Notes under the pieces: generated by a model
Told to the model about the DNA's origin: nothing
Database searches by the model: none
Seen by the model: only the letters and a program-made list of their open reading frames with translations
Position numbers and translations under genes: made by a program
NCBI GenBank assembly: GCA_050302275.1
Contig: JBNLAT010000001.1
Coordinates: 1-64,000 of the forward strand
Reading direction: 5' to 3'
Source of the DNA: JAPHTQ01 sp050302275
GTDB taxonomy: Bacteria; Pseudomonadota; Gammaproteobacteria; Thiohalomonadales; Thiohalomonadaceae
DNA: 64,000 nucleotides
In this document: piece by piece, positions 1 through 6,767 of the stretch
Layout of the letters: each line of letters starts with the position of its first letter
How positions within the stretch are numbered: the first letter of the stretch is position 1

Positions 1-1037
1 CCCACCGCCATCAGCATAGTGCTGCCCACGGTAGTAAGTGAAATTCGGCAACCAAAGCAGTCATCCGGCCCCCCATTGAAGGCGGTGAGGATGTCACCGG
101 CCACCCAGCCACTGCCACTGTTACTGAACAGATAGACCGCACCATTGCCGCCGGACTGGAAATCCCCTCCCACCGCCAGGGTCTGCGTGGTATTAGTGGC
201 ATTAGCGGTGAGGGCAACACGTGCACCAAAATACGCCCCAGTTATCGCAGCTGGGGCCTTGATGTAGGCATCCTCCGCCCAGACGCTACTACTGCCATCG
301 TTACTGAACAGGTAGACCGCGCCGCTATCCGTCACTGCGGTCGTTTCGGTAATGGTGGTGTTGACGCCGGTGGCATCACCATCCTCATAAGGTGCACCTA
401 CAGCCAGGGTGGTACCGTCCGCAGAGAGTGCTACTTTGACACCGAACCAGTCACCCGACCCCGCATTGGATGCCTTCACATAACCCGCTTCAGTCCAACT
501 GCTGCCATTGTTACGGAACAAATAAACTGCGCCACTCCCTCCCTCTGTCACTGCACCAACAGCTAGAGTATTGCCATCCCCAGAGAAGGCGACGCTGTTA
601 CCGAAACGCTCACTAGCCGTCACATTTGTTGCTTTGAAATAACCAATCCCGTCCGCCAAAGTGGACGTAAATGACACCACATTCGAATCGGTACAACCGG
701 TACTATTACAGCTTTGCAGCATGTACTGAGCATTAATGCGCTTGGGTAGGAAAACGATTAAGTCGTAGCTAGTGCTATCGGCAGCGATTGTCGCCACCTG
801 CGTGAAGCCGGAACTACTATCGGGATTTTCAAACAGGCGGTATTCAGTCTCCCCGGAAACATCACTCCAGGTGAAGTGGAAGGTTTTGGTCTGCTGTGCC
901 GACCAGGAGAGCGTGGTCGCGGCCGGGGCGCTTGCAGAGCCCCCGCTTGAGCCACACCCTTGTAATAGCGTACCTGACAGGGCGACAAAAAGGAGCGAAG
1001 AAAGAATACTACTGCGACGTTTAGAAATCTGGCTCAT
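1..1037 (-). CDS. FG-GAP-repeat surface lipoprotein, C-terminus cut by window edge
   Basis: The minus-strand frame opens at an ATG at 1037 behind an AAGGA-type ribosome site and stays open to the window edge (about 345 codons). Residues 1-28 form a lipoprotein signal peptide with lipobox LQGC, Cys28. Residues about 35-120 resemble a fibronectin-III-like strand domain. After that come repeats of the pattern FG..VALS.DG.TLAVGAP....GAVYLF, typical of FG-GAP (integrin-alpha-like) beta-propeller repeats, at least four visible. Such proteins are usually surface-exposed and bind ligands or calcium; no specific role can be assigned. The stop codon lies outside the window, so total length is unknown. 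Downstream neighbours are not visible. Confidence 0.85.
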   Translation of the reverse strand, partial: MSQISKRRSSILSSLLFVALSGTLLQGCGSSGGSASAPAATTLSWSAQQTKTFHFTWSDVSGETEYRLFENPDSSSGFTQVATIAADSTSYDLIVFLPKRINAQYMLQSCNSTGCTDSNVVSFTSTLADGIGYFKATNVTASERFGNSVAFSGDGNTLAVGAVTEGGSGAVYLFRNNGSSWTEAGYVKASNAGSGDWFGVKVALSADGTTLAVGAPYEDGDATGVNTTITETTAVTDSGAVYLFSNDGSSSVWAEDAYIKAPAAITGAYFGARVALTANATNTTQTLAVGGDFQSGGNGAVYLFSNSGSGWVAGDILTAFNGGPDDCFGCRISLTTVGSTMLMAV

Positions 1038-1373
1038 GGGGGGAGTCCTTTAAATACCGATTAATTCCGTGGGGATGGCAATACGAAAGCAGCCAGGGCA
1101 GTGAGCTGGCCTGGTAAATGGGGTATTGAATACAACGGAGAAAAATTCCGGGATTCAACTCCGTTTGTGCAGATGGGTACCGCTTTCATCTGTTACGTCC
1201 CTGCAATGTCTACAACTGGGGGGTTAAAACTGAAGCCGCATCATACAAAAGTTCACTGGGACTTACCATTCAGAGCCAAGATTATGGGGAACGCTTCACA
1301 GAGTTTCTTTTGACATTTGTCAGGCATTTTGGGTTGTCGGTGTAGGAAAACGATTACACAAATTAAGTCTCAC
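1038..1373. other. Intergenic region upstream of the FG-GAP lipoprotein gene
   Basis: About 336 bp with no credible gene. It should hold the promoter of the lipoprotein gene and the 3' region of the 277-residue gene, but I cannot identify convincing -35/-10 boxes. An inverted repeat, ACAACGGAG (1132-1140) against CTCCGTTTGT (1159-1168), could form a 9-bp stem around an 18-base loop. It has no T-tract, so it is not clearly a terminator. A short open frame at 1101-1313 on the plus strand looks random. Confidence 0.5.
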
Positions 1374-2207
1374 TCAATCACCAAATGGGTTGAGCTTGCT
1401 ACCGTCGGGTAGATACATGGTTTTCACTTTGTCTCTTTCAATCAGTTGAGGCTTACGGATACCGGGGAGATCGACGTAGGGACATGTCCCTTCGCGTACG
1501 ATTTCGTCACCGCTCGATGGAATCCAGACGACCTTCTTTTCGTCGATCCACGGTTGCAGCTCGAAATCCCATTCATGGTTGGTGAGGGTCCAGCCGACGA
1601 TCTCGCCATCAGGCCCGTAGATTTTCAGGGTCTCGCGGCTCCAGGCGGGTGGGAGGTTTGCGGGGTTGGCGGGTTCGGGACTGAAGTAACCGATGGGATA
1701 GTAGGTATCGCCGTGCGGCCCTTCGAAGCTGGCGATGACCGCGGTCATTCCAGGTGTTTTGGTCAAGACATCGGGCACTACAAAAGGAACGCCGGGGCCG
1801 GGTTGGATGCGACGACCATTTGGGGAGCGGTTTGCTTCCACTGGATCACGGCCATGGAAATCGATGGCGCCCATCAGAGCGCGGAAGTGTTTGCAACACT
1901 GGATTTCTGGTTTGTTTTCTTCGGGATAGTTCACATGCCAGCGTGGGCCATCTAATCCCAACACATCCAGCTTGTAGTAGAGTTTTTCATTGCAGATCGG
2001 GCAACGGCTGAGCTCAATGAGGGGCAATTCGACGTTATAAGTATCTATTGCTTCTTCCCACATTTGATTGTATTTACACCTCTCATCCTTTGTGAGCGTA
2101 CGAACAATGGGGGGACATTTGTGCTTTACCGCCTCCCAATAATGTTCCACCAGTTCATTCCGGCGCCGCTCTTTCCAGTTCAAGTCTGTGCATTCACCAA
2201 TGGTCAT
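1374..2207 (-). CDS. Uncharacterised 277-residue protein, possible partner of the cyclase-like protein
   Basis: Soluble 277-residue protein with no signal peptide or membrane segment. It starts 2 bp after the stop of the cyclase-like gene with a GGAG ribosome site inside that gene's end, so the two are almost certainly co-transcribed and translationally linked. Visible marks are a CPIC pair near residue 70 followed by a CCKH near residue 105, which could bind zinc, and many Trp/Pro residues in the second half. I do not recognise a family. From context it may be a cognate immunity protein, chaperone or adaptor of the upstream protein; that is inference. The AT-richer sequence and the break in core gene order just upstream support acquisition by transfer. 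Confidence 0.7.
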   Translation of the reverse strand: MTIGECTDLNWKERRRNELVEHYWEAVKHKCPPIVRTLTKDERCKYNQMWEEAIDTYNVELPLIELSRCPICNEKLYYKLDVLGLDGPRWHVNYPEENKPEIQCCKHFRALMGAIDFHGRDPVEANRSPNGRRIQPGPGVPFVVPDVLTKTPGMTAVIASFEGPHGDTYYPIGYFSPEPANPANLPPAWSRETLKIYGPDGEIVGWTLTNHEWDFELQPWIDEKKVVWIPSSGDEIVREGTCPYVDLPGIRKPQLIERDKVKTMYLPDGSKLNPFGD

Positions 2208-2209
2208 GT

Positions 2210-3619
2210 TCAGGCTCCGCTAGCTTCGTTCTGGAAGTTCCAGTGCGAAGGCACTTCCGTACCCTTACAGTTATACATATTGAGTAGCTGCTCGTCGCTG
2301 TCCAGTTGATAGAAGGTGACCGGTTCCTTGCCGTCCACCACTGTCACAGGCGGGTCGGGCTGCATCAGTTCCGGCACAGGCTCCTCGCCGTACTTCTTAC
2401 AATACTCCATGTAGTTGGCCTGTGCGCCGTGCATAATACGGTCACTGCCAATCTCGTGGTTCATTGCCTCTCTCAATTTCAGATCCCGATCTGACTCCCC
2501 TATAATCTTCTCACCTGTAGTCGCATCGATCATCTCATGCATATCGTAGTCGCCGGTCAACGGTTCCCCATCACTGGCTTTATAGGGAAGAAGTTGATCA
2601 CCGGAAAGAATTTCGCCTTCTCCGGGTTTCTTCATCAATGTTGAAACAAGTCCCGCCTGCCCTTTATGGCTCTCAGGCAGGCTCTCTTTGGTAAAGGTCT
2701 TCTGCTTGACTTTAAGCCCTTTGGATTTCACCCCGTTTTTCATATGCGGGATGCAGTCGGGATTGGATTTGCGGAAGCTGATCACGGCATTGTTGTCCTG
2801 GCAGACATTCTTGATCGCATCCATATGCTCCGGGTCGATACCCCCCTGCTCCGCCGCCTCGGCTTCAGTGACTTCACACTTACCCAGTTCGTCGCATGCT
2901 TCTTCCTGAGTGACTTTAACTTTTTCCGCTTCAACCTCCCGCACCGGACCTACAGGCGGCGACTCCAGATGCGCCATGCGGTTGCCGGGAGTGTTGGCGC
3001 TGCTTTCTGTTTGACCCGAATCACCCGCTTTGGGTGCCGGTGGTACATCCTGGGTTTTGTAGAGCAATAGTTCTTTCGAGAGCAGGTGCTGTTTTACAAC
3101 GTTGCGGTATTCACTTTCGCTGGTGGTCTGTGGATTGACACTTGGTGGCAGCAGGCCGTTTTCCTGTAACAGGTTGTGCCAGTGGTGTGGGGTGGCCTTT
3201 AATCCGGTGAGATGTTCCTCGACTTCCGCTTCATTGGAAAATGATAAATGGACTTTGTCTGTGGGCAGGGGAACGGGGCCGCGTGCAAAACTGAATACCG
3301 CGCCTTTGCCGTTTCGCAATGCGTGTTTGCCCGCAGTGGGGATTTCATAGATGGCGAGTGTGCCGCGCACCAGTTTTTGAGCCACTGATTCGAGCGCCTG
3401 GATGTCGGCATCCTGACCCGGTAAATGATTATCTCCGATGTTGTCAGCATATCTATGCCAGAAATCTTGCGAGACTTTTAACGAGCGCAGGAAGGTTTTG
3501 GTCAGTTCCGGGCAGAAGAAATGTCTTTGCTTTGCTGCTGGATGGGGCTGTTCAGATGTCGAGATGATCTGGTAACTGCGTCCGAAGATGTCTTTGTAGA
3601 GAGTATATTGCCTATCCAT
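2210..3619 (-). CDS. Compact edema-factor/CyaA/ExoY-like nucleotidyl cyclase domain protein (putative effector)
   Basis: 469 residues. Residues 265-405 carry, in order, the marks of the class II (anthrax edema factor, CyaA, ExoY) cyclase fold: K300-G-L-K-V-K-Q-K307, where the seven-residue Lys-Lys spacing matches EF K346/K353; a GQAG turn at 320-323 like the GPQAG of CyaA/ExoY; LTGDYDMHE, whose D357 and D359 match the metal-binding EF D491/D493; and MHGAQAN at 396-402, matching the EF H577 region. Lys-to-Asp spacing is only 57 residues against about 130-145 in the known toxins, so most of the C_B subdomain appears absent. The EF/CyaA general-base His between the lysines is replaced by Lys305. 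The N-terminal ~190 residues are a separate unidentified domain and 190-265 is a Pro/Glu-rich linker. There is no signal peptide, so export would need a type III or VI route or similar. Activity is unproven. The 277-residue gene follows 2 bp downstream. Confidence 0.6.
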   Translation of the reverse strand: MDRQYTLYKDIFGRSYQIISTSEQPHPAAKQRHFFCPELTKTFLRSLKVSQDFWHRYADNIGDNHLPGQDADIQALESVAQKLVRGTLAIYEIPTAGKHALRNGKGAVFSFARGPVPLPTDKVHLSFSNEAEVEEHLTGLKATPHHWHNLLQENGLLPPSVNPQTTSESEYRNVVKQHLLSKELLLYKTQDVPPAPKAGDSGQTESSANTPGNRMAHLESPPVGPVREVEAEKVKVTQEEACDELGKCEVTEAEAAEQGGIDPEHMDAIKNVCQDNNAVISFRKSNPDCIPHMKNGVKSKGLKVKQKTFTKESLPESHKGQAGLVSTLMKKPGEGEILSGDQLLPYKASDGEPLTGDYDMHEMIDATTGEKIIGESDRDLKLREAMNHEIGSDRIMHGAQANYMEYCKKYGEEPVPELMQPDPPVTVVDGKEPVTFYQLDSDEQLLNMYNCKGTEVPSHWNFQNEASGA

Positions 3620-3935
3620 GTGTCACGTATCCATACGAGTTCTATTCCATTAAATGCATCTAATCCTGATCTGTTTATGAAATCGGTAACGGTGTCGATA
3701 ATACATAATCTACAGACATCATACTATTGGCTACAGGATTGATTTTCTGACCAATATAATTCTGATTTTTGAAAGACTTTCAGTATCTTAATGCCCATAC
3801 CAAAAAACCATGCATGTTAAGAATTGTTACACATAGTTCGGAGTTCATTGAATCCAACAACTAATGTGCAAGTGAACAGGGAATATAGAAGAAACACAAA
3901 AAAAGCCACGGTCACCGTGGCTTTTCTTTTCCGAA
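3620..3935. other. AT-rich intergenic region at the border of the accessory pair and the lpxA operon
   Basis: 316 bp without a credible gene. The 3901-3930 end holds the lpxA terminator. The rest is markedly AT-rich compared with both sides and must hold the promoter of the cyclase-like gene at 3619, but no consensus -35/-10 pair is convincing. In many gammaproteobacteria lpxB follows lpxA here; instead the operon ends and foreign-looking genes begin. Confidence 0.5.
3901..3930 (-). terminator. Intrinsic terminator of the lpxA operon
   Basis: Stem GCCACGG (3905-3911) and CCGTGGC (3915-3921) around a 3-base loop, flanked by A-runs on one side and T-runs on the other, so it works in both directions. 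It lies 15 bp after the lpxA stop codon on the minus strand. Confidence 0.9.
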
Positions 3936-4712
3936 CTAGCGAATGATGCTACGCCGCGATTCAGCAAGGAAATCGGCAAAGCGCTTCACTTCCTCATGCT
4001 GCTCGCCCATCGCGTTGATCTGTTTAGTCGCCTCTTCCAGGCTCAGACCTTCTCGATAAAGAATCTTGTAGACCTTGTTCAGGTTACGAATCTGCTCGTC
4101 GCTAAAACCACGACGTTTCAGACCTACCTTGTTCAGTCCGTGTGGTGCAGCAGGATTACCTGAGATCATCAGGTATGGCGGAACATCCTTGGAGATGGCG
4201 CTGCCCATGCCGGTAAAGGCATAGTCACCGATAGAACAGAACTGGTGCACCAGCGTAAAGCCACTGAGGATCACGAAATCACCTACATGTGCGTGACCGG
4301 CCAGTGAAGCATTGTTGGAGAAAATCACACCATTGCCGACCTGGCAATCATGGGCGATGTGAATGTAGGCCATCAGCAGGTTATCGTTACCCACTTTGGT
4401 CAGGCCACCGCCACTGACGGTACCGCGGTTGATGGTGACGAATTCACGGATGGTATTGCGATCGCCGATCTCCAACCGTGTCGGCTCGCCGTCGTACTTC
4501 AGATCCTGAGGCGCCTCGCCAATGGAAGCAAACTGGTGGATTTTATTTTCGCAGCCGATACTGGTTGGACCGTTAATCACCACATGCGGACCAATCCATG
4601 TATTGGCGCCAATCTCCACCCCGGCACCGATAACAGTGTAGGCGCCGACAGTAACACCCTCAGCAAGTTTTGCCGATGGGTCGATGATTGCTGTGGAGTG
4701 GATATCGCTCAT
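3936..4712 (-). CDS. lpxA: Acyl-ACP:UDP-N-acetylglucosamine O-acyltransferase
   Basis: 258 residues, the usual LpxA length. It transfers 3-hydroxyacyl from acyl-carrier protein to the 3-OH of UDP-GlcNAc, the first step of lipid A synthesis, in the cytoplasm. The N-terminal two thirds is a left-handed beta-helix of hexapeptide repeats (IGANTWIGPHVVI and similar). The catalytic-His motif IAHDCQVGN is present, and the C-terminal helical tail ends in an Arg-rich stretch. It follows fabZ by 1 bp and closes the bamA-skp-lpxD-fabZ-lpxA run. lpxB, its usual downstream neighbour, is missing here; a terminator follows instead. Confidence 0.97.
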   Translation of the reverse strand: MSDIHSTAIIDPSAKLAEGVTVGAYTVIGAGVEIGANTWIGPHVVINGPTSIGCENKIHQFASIGEAPQDLKYDGEPTRLEIGDRNTIREFVTINRGTVSGGGLTKVGNDNLLMAYIHIAHDCQVGNGVIFSNNASLAGHAHVGDFVILSGFTLVHQFCSIGDYAFTGMGSAISKDVPPYLMISGNPAAPHGLNKVGLKRRGFSDEQIRNLNKVYKILYREGLSLEEATKQINAMGEQHEEVKRFADFLAESRRSIIR

Positions 4713-4713
4713 G

Positions 4714-5166
4714 TTATTTTATGGCCTGTTCTGCACACATAAGTTCCGCGCTGGCAACGACATTATCATCAACCTTCGCCACCGCGTTGAATTTCCAGAT
4801 AGTACGTTTCTGTTTTACGACTTCGACTTCCAGAACCAGTTGATCACCCGGCAGGACTGGCTGTTTAAAGCGGCAGTTGTCGATCCCGGCGAAATAGTAG
4901 AGTGAGCTACCATCAGGTTTCTTACCCTGGGTTTTGAATGCCAGAATACCGGTGGCCTGGGCCAGTGCTTCCATAATTAATACGCCAGGAAAGACGGGGC
5001 GTTCCGGAAAATGACCGGTAAACATCGGTTCATTGACTGAAACATTCTTAATCGCTTTAAGGCGTTTACCCGGTTCACACTCCAGTACACGATCCACCAA
5101 CAGGAACGGGTACCTGTGCGGCAGGTGTTCAAGGATTGCCTGAATATCCATCTTTTCCACTGTCAT
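4714..5166 (-). CDS. fabZ: 3-hydroxyacyl-[acyl-carrier-protein] dehydratase
   Basis: 150 residues, single hot-dog fold. It dehydrates 3-hydroxyacyl-ACP to trans-2-enoyl-ACP in fatty acid elongation and competes with LpxA/LpxD for the same hydroxyacyl-ACP pool. The active-site motif GHFPERPVFPGVLIMEALAQ contains the catalytic His and, 14 residues on, the Glu. The N-terminal LPHRYPFLLVDRV motif is typical. Its ATG overlaps the lpxD stop by one base (TAATG), implying translational coupling inside the lipid A operon. Confidence 0.97.
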   Translation of the reverse strand: MTVEKMDIQAILEHLPHRYPFLLVDRVLECEPGKRLKAIKNVSVNEPMFTGHFPERPVFPGVLIMEALAQATGILAFKTQGKKPDGSSLYYFAGIDNCRFKQPVLPGDQLVLEVEVVKQKRTIWKFNAVAKVDDNVVASAELMCAEQAIK

Positions 5167-6197
5167 TAACCTTCTTTCGTTTTTTCAGCCAGTGCTTTCT
5201 CCAGCGCCTTGATACGGCGAGCCATATCATCCAGCTGTTTAAAGCGTACGTAATTCTTTTGCCACTCGGACTTTGGTTCCAGTGGTGTGCCTGCGGAGTA
5301 GACGCCACTCTGCTTGATCGAACCGGGTACCAGAGACATGGCGGTAACCGTCACGCCATCAACGATTTTTAGATGCCCAAGAATACCGACACCGCCACCG
5401 ATAGCACAATTGGCACCGATATCGGCACTCCCGGCTACACCGACACAACCCGCCATAGCGGTATCGTTACCAACCTTGACGTTGTGGGCGATCTGGATCT
5501 GGTTATCCAGTTTCACGCCGTCACCGATCAGGGTGTCTTCAATCGCGCCGCGATCGATACTGGTATTAGAACCGATTTCGACATCGTCGCCGATAATGAC
5601 CCGACCCAACTGGTGAATCTTTATCCACTTGCCCTGATCATTGGCAAAACCAAAACCGTCGGAACCGATCACGGCGCCGGAATGAATCACCGCGCGAGTC
5701 CCGATACGGCAGTCATGATAAACGGTAACATTGGCATAAATGAGTGAGCCACTACCCACTTCACTACCCTCACCGATAACACTACCCGCTCCGATCGTCA
5801 CATTGTCGGCGATTTTCGCACCTTTACCGATCACCGCATTGGCACCGATGCGTACATTGTTACCCAACACTGCCTCGGGGTGGATAACAGCACGTTCGTG
5901 CAACAACGGTCCATCGCCATGTTGCGGCGCAAACAGAGCGGATAGATGCGCGTAACTGAGATAGGGATTTTCTGAAATCAGTGCATTACCGGAAAAATAG
6001 TGGCGATCATCTTCGCGCAGGATCACCGCACCTGCAGCGTTGTCCTGCAGATATTTCCGGTAACGGGAATCGGCCAGAAAACTGATACTTTCCGCATCGG
6101 CATTTGCCAGCGTCGCGATACGGCGAACGATCTGCTGCGCATCACCCTCGACACGCAGGCCGAGCTTTTCTGCCAGTTGCCCCAATGTGTAATGCAA
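5166..6197 (-). CDS. lpxD: UDP-3-O-(3-hydroxyacyl)glucosamine N-acyltransferase, TTG start
   Basis: 343 residues, third enzyme of lipid A synthesis; it adds the N-linked hydroxyacyl chain using acyl-ACP. It has an N-terminal uridine-binding domain, then a long hexapeptide-repeat beta-helix from about residue 100 to 290 with the catalytic-His region IQIAHNVKVGN, and a C-terminal Lys/Glu-rich helix. The start that matches the family (HYTLGQLAEKLG) is a TTG at 6197 with AGGCGA about 8 bases upstream. No in-frame ATG or GTG exists between it and the skp stop, so the rare start codon is well supported and may limit expression. Confidence 0.95.
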   Translation of the reverse strand: MHYTLGQLAEKLGLRVEGDAQQIVRRIATLANADAESISFLADSRYRKYLQDNAAGAVILREDDRHYFSGNALISENPYLSYAHLSALFAPQHGDGPLLHERAVIHPEAVLGNNVRIGANAVIGKGAKIADNVTIGAGSVIGEGSEVGSGSLIYANVTVYHDCRIGTRAVIHSGAVIGSDGFGFANDQGKWIKIHQLGRVIIGDDVEIGSNTSIDRGAIEDTLIGDGVKLDNQIQIAHNVKVGNDTAMAGCVGVAGSADIGANCAIGGGVGILGHLKIVDGVTVTAMSLVPGSIKQSGVYSAGTPLEPKSEWQKNYVRFKQLDDMARRIKALEKALAEKTKEG

Positions 6198-6208
6198 TCG
6201 TGTATCGC

Positions 6209-6742
6209 CTATTTTTTCTTGGTATCTTTTTTGGCGAAGTCCTGCTTAAGACGGTCGATGACGCTCTTCGTAATGTCGACACGTTCGCTGGCAAAGATAA
6301 CGCCGGTTTCCAGAATCAGGTCGTAGCCCTTCTCCTTGGCCAGTGCAACGATAGAAGTAGCGATATCCCGCTGCATCTTCGCCAGTTCCTCATTGCGCCG
6401 AATATTGAAGTCTTCGGCAAACTCGTCGCGAGAGCGTTTGAGATCGCGTTTTTGTGTCAGGATCTCACGTTCCAGTTTACTCTGTTCTTCCTGACTCATG
6501 GTCAGGCTATCGCGCGCCATCTTATCTTCCAGCGCCTTGATCTTTTTCTGCTCTGCCTGCAGCTTGGTATCACGTCCGGCAAATTCATCCTGCAGGGTTT
6601 TGCGCACAGCTTCTGCCTGAGGCGCCTGCTCAAGAACCTGGGCAGTATTCACAAAGGCGATGCTGGGAGCATCTGCCGCAACAGCGGCATTGGTGGTGAA
6701 CCCGATCAAAACAGCGATCAGAGACGAGACAATGCGTTTCAT
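6209..6742 (-). CDS. skp: OmpH/Skp family periplasmic chaperone
   Basis: 177 residues from the ATG at 6742; a longer frame upstream overlaps bamA and is unlikely. Residues 1-22 form a Sec signal peptide ending AVAA. The mature protein is a short beta core followed by a long Lys/Glu/Gln-rich coiled coil (about residues 50-125), the tentacle helices of the Skp trimer that hold unfolded outer-membrane proteins. It ends in KKDTKKK. It lies between bamA and lpxD, the standard position, and works with BamA on outer-membrane protein assembly. Confidence 0.95.
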   Translation of the reverse strand: MKRIVSSLIAVLIGFTTNAAVAADAPSIAFVNTAQVLEQAPQAEAVRKTLQDEFAGRDTKLQAEQKKIKALEDKMARDSLTMSQEEQSKLEREILTQKRDLKRSRDEFAEDFNIRRNEELAKMQRDIATSIVALAKEKGYDLILETGVIFASERVDITKSVIDRLKQDFAKKDTKKK

Positions 6743-6767
6743 ATCTGCTTCCTGTGTACTTCCATCG

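Noticed and set aside
1101..1313. 70-codon plus-strand frame in the lipoprotein upstream region
   Set aside because: No ribosome site, no recognisable domain and no neighbours that would support it.
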